64,000 nt of DNA from Candidatus Ribeiella danica (GTDB lineage Bacteria; Chloroflexota; Chloroflexia; Chloroflexales; Roseiflexaceae): NCBI GenBank assembly GCA_016717335.1, contig JADKFS010000001.1:930001-994000 (forward strand), given 5' to 3'. This document shows positions 56,984 to 64,000 of this stretch, piece by piece (position 1 is the stretch's first letter; the number at the start of each line of letters is the position of its first letter). The position numbers and the translations under genes were made by a program. The notes beneath the pieces were generated by a model that saw only the letters and a list, made by a program, of their open reading frames with translations, was not told the DNA's origin and did no database searches.

Positions 56984-58828
56984 TCAGCCGAACAGACCGA
57001 TCGACTGCACGAGCGTCTGCATCCAGAACACCAGCCGTCCTGCGAGCGTCAGCGCCCGGCCGGCGTCGGCGCTCGCGCTCGCGCCATTATCCAGCAGGTC
57101 GAGCTCGGCCTTGAGCTTCTGCGCCGGGTCGGCTTCGACCCGTGCGACCGGGTCGCCGGGCGGATAGCTGAAGCTCGTGCGCTCGGTCTGCCCGCTCCAC
57201 GTCTCCAGTCGCTCCGCGCCGCTCGCCAGCACGACCCGGATCTCGACCGGCGCCCGCACCGCGCCCTCGCGAATGACCTCGAAGCTGCTTCCGTCCGCGC
57301 CCTGCTCGATCGGCCCGACCGCGTAGTCGATCACGCCGGTCCCGCTCATATAGTCGTCGAAGAACCAGCTCAGATTTCCGCCGAGCGAGCGCTCCAGCGA
57401 TGCGCGAAAATCGGCCGCGGTCGGGTGCTTGAAGCGGTACGCCGCCAGGTAGTCGGCCATGGCGCGTCGGAAGCGATCGGTCCCGACCACGCGCTCGAGC
57501 GTCCACACGCCCACCGCGGTCTTGGCATACACCACGACGTACTCCGAGCTGTCGTACTGCCAGGATGGCAAGGTCGCGGGCAGGTTCGGGAACATGGCGT
57601 ACTCGCCCTTGTCGAGCAGGTCGGCGCCCACGCCGACGCTGCCCGAGCCAAGCCGCGTGCCCGACTCGACCATGTAGCGCATGCCGCTGTACTCAGTCAG
57701 CCCCTCGTCGAGCCACGGCTCGCGCCCCTCGTTCGTCGCCGTCTGCATGGGCCACCACTGGTGACCAATCTCGTGCGCGGTCACCAGCGCGATCGCGCCG
57801 ACGCCGCCTGAGACTCCCACCGTCCCGCCGGTGACCAGGGTCGGGTACTCCATCCCGCCGGCCGCGCCGGCGTTGTCCGGCACGTCGACCACCGTCAGCC
57901 GCGGGTGCGGGTAGGCGCCGTACCACGAGCTGTAGGCCGCGAGCGAGCCGACCGCGGCAGTCATGTACTCGGCGACGCCGGCCTCGTGCTCGGGCAGGTA
58001 GTACAGCACGACGTCCGCGCCGGCGGATTTGGCCGAGCGCGTCCGGAAGTCGGGCGAGGCCGCGAAGGCGAAGTCGGTCACGTCCTCGGCGGTGAAGCGC
58101 AGCGTCTTCGTGCCGTCGCCCTGCGCCTGCTCGCCCGCGGGCACGCCCGCCCCCGCGACGACATACTCCTGCGGCACGCTGATGCTGACGTCGTAGGAGC
58201 CGAAGTCGTGGAAGAACTCCGAGTTGGCGTGCCACGGCTCGGTGTCCCAGCGCCCGCGATCGTAGACGGCCATCTTGGGGTACCACTGGCCGACCATAAA
58301 GAACGTGTCGTCCCGCCCGCCGTAGCCGGTGCGCGCGAAGACGCGCGGCAGCGTGCTGACCCAGCTCACGTCCAGCTCCAGCCGCTGGCCCGGCGCGAGC
58401 GGCTGCGGCAGCGGCACGCGCATGAGCGTGTCCGTCAGCGTCGCGCTCGCGAGCAGGTCGGCGCCGTCGGCGGTCGTCAGCTTGCCCACGGTGATATCGC
58501 CAAGCGCCTGCTCCGCGCTCCCGAAGCCGCGGTGCTGCCCGCCGGACTCGCGCATCCAGGTCGTCTGCGTGTCTCGGAACGCGCGTAGGTACAGCCGCAG
58601 CCACACCTCCGACAGCGTATCCTGCGAGGGGTTCTGGTAGACGATTCGCCCGTCGCCGGAGACCGTCTTGGCGGCCGGGTCGAGCCGCGCCGACATGCGG
58701 TACGAAGCAATCTGGGGGGCCTGCTGCTGTGCGGCTTGTGTGGCGTGAAGATCAAGAGGTGCTGCCGAAACAACTGCGCCGCTGAGCGAGAGCAGGAGCA
58801 GGATGATCAGAACGAAGCGATGACGCAT
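56984..58828 (-). CDS. M1 family metallopeptidase, secreted
   Basis: 614 residues. The signal peptide is at 1-23 (RHRFVLIILLLLSLSGAVVSA) and the zinc motif HEIGH at 352-356 (AHEIGHQWWPMQTATNEGRE) with the third ligand Glu375 in WLDEGLTEY. The family's GAMEN-like exopeptidase motif reads GGMEYP (about 322-327). The N-terminal domain has the aminopeptidase N-like beta saddle (VWLRLYLRAFRDT, FARTGYGGRDD). It ends with a hydrophobic stretch (TLAGRLVFWMQTLVQSIGLFG), perhaps a tail anchor. ATG 58828 was chosen over earlier in-frame ATGs because the signal peptide starts there. It would degrade extracytoplasmic peptides. Confidence 0.9.
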   Translation of the reverse strand: MRHRFVLIILLLLSLSGAVVSAAPLDLHATQAAQQQAPQIASYRMSARLDPAAKTVSGDGRIVYQNPSQDTLSEVWLRLYLRAFRDTQTTWMRESGGQHRGFGSAEQALGDITVGKLTTADGADLLASATLTDTLMRVPLPQPLAPGQRLELDVSWVSTLPRVFARTGYGGRDDTFFMVGQWYPKMAVYDRGRWDTEPWHANSEFFHDFGSYDVSISVPQEYVVAGAGVPAGEQAQGDGTKTLRFTAEDVTDFAFAASPDFRTRSAKSAGADVVLYYLPEHEAGVAEYMTAAVGSLAAYSSWYGAYPHPRLTVVDVPDNAGAAGGMEYPTLVTGGTVGVSGGVGAIALVTAHEIGHQWWPMQTATNEGREPWLDEGLTEYSGMRYMVESGTRLGSGSVGVGADLLDKGEYAMFPNLPATLPSWQYDSSEYVVVYAKTAVGVWTLERVVGTDRFRRAMADYLAAYRFKHPTAADFRASLERSLGGNLSWFFDDYMSGTGVIDYAVGPIEQGADGSSFEVIREGAVRAPVEIRVVLASGAERLETWSGQTERTSFSYPPGDPVARVEADPAQKLKAELDLLDNGASASADAGRALTLAGRLVFWMQTLVQSIGLFG

Positions 58829-58957
58829 GGTATTTTTCTCATTGAACATGACGATCGCCATCGTAGGGGCGTTCAATTGAACGCCCCACACCCCCATAGG
58901 AATTTCTTGGCGATCTCCGCGTCTTGGCGGCTCGCTTCCGGTGCAGGCCCGCAATGG

Positions 58958-60064
58958 CTACTCGTCGGCGACGAGTGCGATCGGCTGATCGAGCGGCACG
59001 CCGGCGAGCTGCCCGCAGGCAGCCGCGATCGCCACGCCGCGCTCGACCCGCACCGTGCAAGCAACCCCGCGCTCCTGCAGGATCTGCTGAAAGCGCAGCA
59101 CGCGCGCCTGCTCGGAGCGACCGAGCGGCGTGCCCGGCACGGGGTTCCATGGGATCAGATTGACGTGACACAGCAGCGGCGCGCCGCCGCGCAGCAGATC
59201 GGCCAGCCGCTCGGCCTGCGCCGGCTGGTCGTTCTTGCCCTGCAGCAGCACGTACTCGAACGACACCCGCCGGTTGGTCCGCGCGATATAGTCGCGCGTG
59301 GCGTCGAGCAGCTCGGCGATCGGGTAGCGCCGGTTGATCGGCATCATCTCCGAGCGCAGCTCGTCGTCGGGCGCGTGCAGCGAGATCGCCAGGTTGATCG
59401 GCAGCGACTCGCCGGCCAGCCGCCGGATGCCGGGCGCCAGCCCGACCGTCGAGACCGTCAGGCTGCGCGCGCCCATGTTGAAGCCCTGCGGGTCGTGCAG
59501 CCGCTCGACCGACTGCCACCAGCGATCGTAGTTCGCGAACGGCTCGCCCATGCCCATGAACACCACATTCGTCAACGTTTGAACGTTCGAACGCTCAGAC
59601 GTTGGAACGTTGGAGCGTAGCTCGCGCGCGGCCCACAGCACCTGCTCGACGATATCGCCGGCCGAGAGGTTGCGCAGCAGGCCGAGCCTTCCGGTCGCGC
59701 AGAACACGCAGCCCATCGCGCAGCCGGCCTGCGTAGAGACGCAGACGGTCGCGCGGTCGGGGTAGACCATCAGCACGCTCTCGACCACCTCGCCGCCGGG
59801 CAGCCGGAACAGCGCCTTGCGAGTCAGCCCATCATCGGCGGTCTGCAGCCGCACCAGCTCCAGCGCGCCGATGCGCGTCTCGGCAGCCAGGCGCTCGCGC
59901 AGCGCCAGCGGCAGGTCGGTCATCGCCGCCGGGTCGGCGGCCAGGTTCACGTAGAGCTGCCGGTAGATCTGCCGCGCGCGGTAGGCCGGCTGCCCCCAGG
60001 AGCGCAGCAGCTGCTCGAGCTCGGGCAGCGCCAGGTTATACAGATGTATCGTTTCAGGCATCAT
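58958..60064 (-). CDS. rlmN: 23S rRNA (adenine2503-C2)/tRNA A37 methyltransferase with in-frame repeat insertion
   Basis: 368 residues. A radical-SAM CxxxCxxC motif at Cys115, Cys119 and Cys122 (CAMGCVFCATG), the acceptor-cysteine region ACTVRVERGVAIAAACGQLAG near the C-terminus, and the conserved GMGEPFANYD and SLHAPDDELRSEMMPINRRYP identify RlmN. The stretch SNVPTSERSNVQTL (151-164) sits between AARELR and TNVVFMGMGEP and is coded by an octamer repeat, an in-frame insertion absent from the usual family. ATG 60064 lies ten bases from a TGGTATAAT -10, so the message is nearly leaderless. Also affects translation accuracy by methylating A2503. Confidence 0.93.
   Translation of the reverse strand: MMPETIHLYNLALPELEQLLRSWGQPAYRARQIYRQLYVNLAADPAAMTDLPLALRERLAAETRIGALELVRLQTADDGLTRKALFRLPGGEVVESVLMVYPDRATVCVSTQAGCAMGCVFCATGRLGLLRNLSAGDIVEQVLWAARELRSNVPTSERSNVQTLTNVVFMGMGEPFANYDRWWQSVERLHDPQGFNMGARSLTVSTVGLAPGIRRLAGESLPINLAISLHAPDDELRSEMMPINRRYPIAELLDATRDYIARTNRRVSFEYVLLQGKNDQPAQAERLADLLRGGAPLLCHVNLIPWNPVPGTPLGRSEQARVLRFQQILQERGVACTVRVERGVAIAAACGQLAGVPLDQPIALVADE
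59571..59618. repeat. GAACGTTC-type octamers inside rlmN
   Basis: Units AACGTTTG, AACGTTCG, AACGCTCA, GACGTTGG, AACGTTGG. The same octamer ends the CDF gene at 26147-26184. Encodes residues of the insertion in RlmN. Confidence 0.85.
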
Positions 60065-60074
60065 AATGCGCTAC

Positions 60075-60083
60075 ATTATACCA
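60075..60083 (-). promoter_or_regulatory. Extended -10 promoter of rlmN
   Basis: Minus-strand TGGTATAAT; the predicted start is within about four bases of the ATG, so the transcript is likely leaderless. Confidence 0.55.
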
Positions 60084-60139
60084 TAGCGGGCGGCGGAAGG
60101 CCGCCGCCAGGGCGGTCTTGCCCTTTCTGACGCTTCAGG

Positions 60140-60181
60140 CCCTCACCCCCTCTCCCGTGGCGACGGGAGAGGGGGTGAGGG
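60140..60181. repeat. Single perfect hairpin arm of the palindromic family, copy 15
   Basis: CCCTCACCCCCTCTCCCGT pairs with ACGGGAGAGGGGGTGAGGG (19 bp, perfect) over a GGCG loop. Here the arm alone, without core. Confidence 0.8.
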
Positions 60182-60228
60182 GGAGGGGTGTGCGATGGGC
60201 AAGCCGCTTCCCCAAAGAGTGATGGAAC

Positions 60229-60263
60229 GACAAAGCGGGGATGCGTCGCATCCCCGCTTTGTC
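60229..60263. other. Perfect 17-bp inverted repeat 3' of the small membrane protein gene
   Basis: GACAAAGCGGGGATGCG pairs with CGCATCCCCGCTTTGTC. It lies just past the stop of the 43-residue gene on the minus strand, so it may be its terminator, though no T-run follows. Confidence 0.55.
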
Positions 60264-60280
60264 AGAGACCTAAAGTACGC

Positions 60281-60412
60281 TTAGCGCCGGCGGCTGACGC
60301 GCGGCTGGCTGACCCGGGCGGGCACTCGTACAGGGACACGCCGATCTCCAGCGGTGCGCACAGCGACCACGACCAGGAGCGCGACAAGTACCGTGAGTAG
60401 CAACAGTTCCAT
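60281..60412 (-). CDS. 43-residue small membrane protein
   Basis: Too short to be listed by a usual length cut-off. ATG 60412 has an excellent ribosome binding site (AAGGAG, seven bases upstream); the protein reads MELLLLTVLVALLVVVAVRT (1-20), a single hydrophobic helix, followed by a strongly basic tail with alternating Arg/Val/Pro (AGDRRVPVRVPARV, SQPRVSRRR) and TAA. A perfect inverted repeat follows. The N-out helix with a basic cytoplasmic tail could bind a membrane partner or nucleic acid. Not a recognised family; the good signal before the start and the terminator-like hairpin after the stop support it being real. Confidence 0.65.
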   Translation of the reverse strand: MELLLLTVLVALLVVVAVRTAGDRRVPVRVPARVSQPRVSRRR

Positions 60413-60623
60413 GAGATTACTCCTTCGACCCTATCAGGCGCTGCCGCCAGAGAGAAATTGCAACTATCGGTAGTATATCAGGGCATCCCTGGCATATCCA
60501 TAGGCGATCCGTCCTAAGACGCGTAAGTACTTTGTAGTATAAACGCTGCAGCGCGTTGTTTTTTCCAACTCCTACAGCAATGGTACGCAAGAAAAATGCC
60601 GCCGGATGTCTCAAGCGTTGCCA

Positions 60624-60770
60624 TCCCCTTCGCCCCCTGCCCCCGCTCCCCCGCCGGGGGAGCAGGGGTGGTGTTGGTGCTGGGGTGCGGCGCGCAAAGC
60701 GCGCCGCACCCCAGCGCCATAGATGAACCCCCTCCTCGCAACGCGGGGAGGGAGCAGGGGGAGGGGTGCA
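60624..60770. repeat. Triple-hairpin palindromic element, copy 16
   Basis: Left arm CCCCCGCTCCCCCGCCGGGGGAGC, core stem 60676-60695/60699-60718 (GGTGCTGGGGTGCGGCGCGC, AAA loop, wobble near the base), right arm CCCCCTCCTCGC-aac-GCGGGGAGGG with GGGGGAGGGG. Confidence 0.8.
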
Positions 60771-60799
60771 ATGGTAACCTCAACTGTGCGGAGCGCCAC

Positions 60800-62338
60800 T
60801 CACTCGCCGCGGTAGCCCAGCCAGTTGAGCGACGCCGGGTCGTCGCGCCAGTTCGGCCGCGGCTTGACCCACAGGTCGAGGTAGACCGGCCGCCCGAGCA
60901 GCACCTCGATCTCGCGCCGCGCCCCGCTGCCGATCCGCTTGAGCATCGCGCCGCCCGCGCCGATCAGAATGCTCTTCTGCGACTCCTTCTCGACGTAGAT
61001 CGTCATGCGCATGTAGACCGCGCGCTCCTTCTCTTCCCACTCCTCGACCTCGACGGCGACGCCGTGCGGCACCTCCTGCTCGGTGTAGCGCAGCACCTGC
61101 TCGCGCACCAGCTCGGCCGCGTGCTCGCGCTCGCTCCGGTCGGTGACCTGGTCATCCGGGTAGAGCGGCGCGCCGGCCGGCAGCCGCCGCACGATCTCTT
61201 CGACCAGCGTCTCGAGCCCCTTGCCGAGCAGCGCCGAGATCGCCACCTCCATCGACCAGGGGCCGAGGTCGCGGTACGCCGCGAGGTTGGCCTGCCCGTC
61301 GCGAGTCGAGCGATCGAGCTTGTTCAGCACCAGAATGCGCCACGCGCGCGAGCGGCGCGCCAGCGCGGCGATCCGCTGCTCGATCCGGTTCGGCGGCGAC
61401 GAGATATCCACCACGAAGCAGACGACGTCGGCGTCGGGGATGCTGCGCCGCGCCTGCTCGACCATAAACGAGCCCAGCTTGGTGCGCGGGTCGTGGATTC
61501 CGGGCGTGTCGACAAAGATGATCTGCGCGTCGGGCCGGTTCAGAACGGCGCGCATCGCCACGCGCGTGGTCTGCGGCTTCGGCGAGACGATCGCGACCTT
61601 CTGGCCGAGCAGCGCGTTCAGCAGGGTCGACTTGCCGACGTTCGGCTTGCCCACCAGCGCGACGAAGCCGGAGCGAAAGCCCTCTGGCAGGGAGGCCGGG
61701 GGAGCGGGAGGCCGCGAGACATTACGCTCCTCCGCCGCCGGTCTGCCTGGCTGCTCGCCTTCGTCGTCTTCAGGCTCTTCGTCGGCCTCTTCGTCGAGAT
61801 CGGCCTCTTCTGCCGGATCTTCCGCGTCGTCGAGATCGGCCTCTTCCTCCAGATCTTCCGCGCCGTCGAGATCGGCCTCTTCCTCCAGATCTTCCGCGTC
61901 GTCGATCTCGCTTGGCGGCGGCTCGACCGGCTCGTCCTCGATCGAAACCATGAACGGCGCGAGACGCAGCAGGCGCCCGGCCACACCAAACGACTCGGCC
62001 GCCAGCAGCTCGCAGCCCTGCAGCTGATCGCGCTCGTCGAAGTCGAGGATCGCCGTCTCGTGCAGCGGCTGGACCTCGTCCGGCTCCTCGTCCGACACCG
62101 ACACGGTCAGCGTGAAGGTCCTGCGGTCGTAGCGCACCTGCGGGTGCTGCAGCGCCAGGGCCAGATCCGCGCCGGTGATGCTCTCGTCGAGCTCCAGCTC
62201 GCAGCCGATGATCTGGCCGTCGCGGTCGAGCAGCAGCGTGCCGTTGCACTCGCCCTCGCCGGCAGTGCTGCCCTCATCGATCTCGGTAAAATACCAGTAC
62301 AATGTTCCGGCATCGGGGTCGAATGATACAGTTATCAT
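60800..62338 (-). CDS. era: GTPase Era with an N-terminal DUF2283 pair and acidic repeat linker
   Basis: 512 residues, against about 300 for normal Era. Residues 225-512 are Era: G1 GKPNVGKST (230-238), G3 DTPGI, G4 NKLD, and the KH domain IGAGGAMLKRIGSGARREIE; Era matures 16S rRNA and the 30S subunit. Before it lie two DUF2283-like modules (MITVSFDPDAGTLYWYF.. VLLDRDGQIIGCELEL and ETAILDFDERDQLQGCELL; about 1-55 and 75-120) and an acidic linker (134-206) with three 12-residue repeats (EDLEEEADLD). The continuous frame and the absence of an internal start with a good ribosome binding site before the GTPase support a true fusion. ATG 62338 is the first codon. Confidence 0.9.
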   Translation of the reverse strand: MITVSFDPDAGTLYWYFTEIDEGSTAGEGECNGTLLLDRDGQIIGCELELDESITGADLALALQHPQVRYDRRTFTLTVSVSDEEPDEVQPLHETAILDFDERDQLQGCELLAAESFGVAGRLLRLAPFMVSIEDEPVEPPPSEIDDAEDLEEEADLDGAEDLEEEADLDDAEDPAEEADLDEEADEEPEDDEGEQPGRPAAEERNVSRPPAPPASLPEGFRSGFVALVGKPNVGKSTLLNALLGQKVAIVSPKPQTTRVAMRAVLNRPDAQIIFVDTPGIHDPRTKLGSFMVEQARRSIPDADVVCFVVDISSPPNRIEQRIAALARRSRAWRILVLNKLDRSTRDGQANLAAYRDLGPWSMEVAISALLGKGLETLVEEIVRRLPAGAPLYPDDQVTDRSEREHAAELVREQVLRYTEQEVPHGVAVEVEEWEEKERAVYMRMTIYVEKESQKSILIGAGGAMLKRIGSGARREIEVLLGRPVYLDLWVKPRPNWRDDPASLNWLGYRGE

Positions 62339-62348
62339 AATCTCTGGG

Positions 62349-62369
62349 GTGAAACGGCCAGCGTTTCAC
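62349..62369. other. Short perfect inverted repeat at the era 5' end
   Basis: GTGAAACG-gccag-CGTTTCAC, 11 bases upstream of era's start and just after the DUF4230 stop. It could be a terminator, processing site or operator between the two co-directional genes. Confidence 0.5.
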
Positions 62370-62379
62370 ATAAACACAT

Positions 62380-63330
62380 CTAGGGCGTAGCCGCGGCCGG
62401 GGTGGGCGCAGCCGGGCCGCCGCCAGCCACCACGCACTGCCCGGCCGACCCCTCGACGGTCACGGTCTCGAAGTCCAGGAGCTTGAGGAACTGCTCGATC
62501 GAGCGACGGCCCTCGTCGGCGGCTTTCTGCATGATGCCGTCCTCGCAGGCGGCCTGCAGGATCTCGACCTCGGCCGACGTGCGCGCCTGCGTCTCCAGGT
62601 CCTTGTTCTCGGGCGCGAACAGGCCCTGCTGCCGATCGTAGACGCGCGTGCGCTCGTTGTTCAGCGACTTGCTGAAGATCTCGGACGGCGGCAGCACCAG
62701 CCGAACGCTCTTGCCGTCCTGCGAGATCGTCACGTCGCTGTCGCGCAGCTTGCTCAGGTCGACCCCGGCGACGACCTCGCCGCTGGCGATCAGCAGCAGC
62801 CGGTCGCCCAGCAGCAGATCGAGCGGGTTGCCGCGCTCGACCCGCGCCTCGACCACGCGCTCGACCGAGTAGCTCTTGGTCTCGAGCCGGTTCAGGCTGC
62901 GGATCTGTAGGATCGTGCCGCCGCGGTCGCGCAGCGTCGTGGTCGGCGTGGCGATGATCTGGCGCACCTGCTGCGGAACGTTCGGCACCAGCCCGCCTAG
63001 AAGCTGGCGCCCGGCCAGCAGCACGACCAGCAGAACGGCGATCCCGCCGAGCACGATGTACAGGACCGCGCTGGCGCAGCCGCCGCCGGCGCTGTAGCCC
63101 TGCCCGGACGCATAGCGCGGGCGCGCTGCGCCGCGATGCCGCGGCGGCGGGGCGTCGTCGTACTCGTCGAACAGCCCCTCGTCGGCGGCCTCGCCGCGGG
63201 CCGCGCGCAGCCGCCGATCCATCAGCGAGTCGCGGCGCGGCGGCGGGTCGTCGGACGGGCGACGGCGGTAGGCGTCCCGCTCGGCCTCGTCGTCGCGCTC
63301 GTACGCCTCGTCATCATCGTAGCGCGCCAT
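62380..63330 (-). CDS. DUF4230 domain membrane protein
   Basis: 316 residues. A charged N-terminal region (1-85) is followed by a transmembrane helix (about 88-112, AVLYIVLGGIAVLLVVLLAG) and the DUF4230 domain (125-290): RDRGGTILQIRSLNRLETKSYSVERVVEARVE, LLIASGEVVAGVDLSKLRDSDVTI, and the C-terminal FLKLLDFETVTV. The domain is extracytoplasmic and of unknown function. Begins with ATG 63330, upstream of the era fusion in the same direction, so it may be in one transcript with era. The stop precedes the short inverted repeat. Confidence 0.85.
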   Translation of the reverse strand: MARYDDDEAYERDDEAERDAYRRRPSDDPPPRRDSLMDRRLRAARGEAADEGLFDEYDDAPPPRHRGAARPRYASGQGYSAGGGCASAVLYIVLGGIAVLLVVLLAGRQLLGGLVPNVPQQVRQIIATPTTTLRDRGGTILQIRSLNRLETKSYSVERVVEARVERGNPLDLLLGDRLLLIASGEVVAGVDLSKLRDSDVTISQDGKSVRLVLPPSEIFSKSLNNERTRVYDRQQGLFAPENKDLETQARTSAEVEILQAACEDGIMQKAADEGRRSIEQFLKLLDFETVTVEGSAGQCVVAGGGPAAPTPAAATP

Positions 63331-63360
63331 GCCCTGGTTCCTTCTTCATCATAAGCAAGG

Positions 63361-63999
63361 TTATGACAACTTAATGGCCGTATGAACCGCCACAGCGCCC
63401 ATGCCGAGCAGCCGGTAGCGCACCTCGCGCCAACCGGCATCCTGCATGATACGTGCCAGTGCGCCGGGCTCGGGAAAATTGCGGGCCGACTGCGGCAGGT
63501 AGGTGTACGCGGTTCGGTCGGCGCCGAGCAGCGCCGTCAGCCACGGCACGACCTGCTCGAAATAGAGCCGGTGGCCGAGCCTGAGCAGCGGGTTGCGCGG
63601 CCGCGCCACCTCCAGGCACGCGACCTGGCAGCCCGGCCGGGCGACTCGCCACATCTCGCCGAAAGCCTGGCCGATATTGGCGACGTTCCGCATCGTAAAG
63701 CCGGTCGTGATCGCGTCGAACGTCTCGTCCGGAAACGGCAGCCGCAGCGCATCCCCGCCGACGAAGCCGGCCGGCGCGGGCGCCCGATCCAGCTTGGGCA
63801 GACCGGCCTGCATCATCGGGATCGTAAAGTCCATGCCGACGGCAAGCCCGTCGGGCATCCAGGAGGCCAGCAGCGGCAGGAAGTCGCCCGTGCCCGTGCC
63901 GACGTCCAGCGCACGCCCGCGCGCCGGCGGGGCAACCGCCTGCACGGCGTGCTCGCGCCAGCCGTTGTCCATGCCCATCGTCATCACGCGGTTCATCCG
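63361..63999 (-). CDS. UbiE/MenG family quinone methyltransferase, N-terminus beyond window
   Basis: The visible 212 codons begin with RMNRVMTMGMDNGWRE, the conserved segment of UbiE/COQ5 (demethylmenaquinone or 2-polyprenyl methyltransferase) before motif I RALDVGTGTGDFLPLLA. The rest includes DALRLPFPDETFDAITTGFTMRNV (motif IV, GFTMRNV is a UbiE hallmark) and VACLEVARPRNPLLRLGH. The frame stays open to the window end, so the first 20-30 residues (YDxMN region) lie outside. It methylates the quinone ring using SAM; whether ubi- or menaquinone cannot be told, though menaquinone is usual in Chloroflexota (established knowledge). Confidence 0.88.
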   Translation of the reverse strand, partial: RMNRVMTMGMDNGWREHAVQAVAPPARGRALDVGTGTGDFLPLLASWMPDGLAVGMDFTIPMMQAGLPKLDRAPAPAGFVGGDALRLPFPDETFDAITTGFTMRNVANIGQAFGEMWRVARPGCQVACLEVARPRNPLLRLGHRLYFEQVVPWLTALLGADRTAYTYLPQSARNFPEPGALARIMQDAGWREVRYRLLGMGAVAVHTAIKLS

Positions 64000-64000
64000 G

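Overview
The window reads as chromosomal DNA from a high-GC Chloroflexota bacterium, most likely class Chloroflexia and close to Roseiflexus or Kouleothrix. This placement is an inference from the mix of families: an extended deoxyhypusine-synthase-like enzyme, a secreted beta-helix protein ending in a Pro-rich stalk plus a short aromatic/Leu tail, a very large alpha-2-macroglobulin, CHAT and pseudokinase proteins, and dense short tandem repeats. No search was run. No rRNA, tRNA, CRISPR array, prophage or intact transposase gene was seen.

Layout. 1-9.1 kb: 5'-truncated class-C beta-lactamase-like hydrolase, CocE/NonD hydrolase, small coiled-coil protein, SnoaL-like protein, long-form HPF, acyl-CoA ligase, single-domain ChrA, YaiI/DUF188. 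9.2-19.2 kb: frameshifted DUF892 gene, a remnant of a GH36 alpha-galactosidase, DHS-like enzyme, double-amidase protein, CHAT protease, truncated haemoglobin, CBS protein, icd. 19.3-27.8 kb: candidate small RNA or attenuator, beta-helix protein, methyltransferase, FKBP isomerase, DUF3566 protein, rodA with a CDF metal transporter, PspC protein, thioredoxin-like protein. 28-31.9 kb: purM-purC-purE-purK. 32-36.7 kb: NmrA-like protein, DUF58, HAS-barrel protein, methyltransferase. 36.8-41.6 kb: pseudokinase-TM-SH3b protein, a sirtuin followed by a catalytically dead sirtuin, DUF402, GNAT, nucleotidyltransferase. 42-53.8 kb: alpha-2-macroglobulin, TrxR-like flavoprotein lacking CxxC, Gfo/Idh/MocA, an ABC-F gene behind an attenuator-like leader, cyclodeaminase. 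53.9-64 kb: Uma2, hisS, membrane protein, M1 peptidase, rlmN, a 43-residue membrane protein, a DUF2283-Era fusion, DUF4230, partial UbiE.

Most genes are ordinary housekeeping or envelope genes. What stands out is the repeat ecology. (1) About 17 copies of an intergenic palindromic element have conserved G/C-rich arms, but a core stem whose sequence differs between copies while staying self-complementary. (2) Heptamer and octamer tandem repeats sit between genes, build bidirectional terminators, supply the stop codons of several genes, and are inserted in frame inside purC, purK, rlmN and the macroglobulin gene. (3) A 105-bp MITE-like element is present twice. (4) A G/C-rich repeat is present at three loci. 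Many promoters share an extended -10 of the form TGGTATAAT with little recognisable -35.
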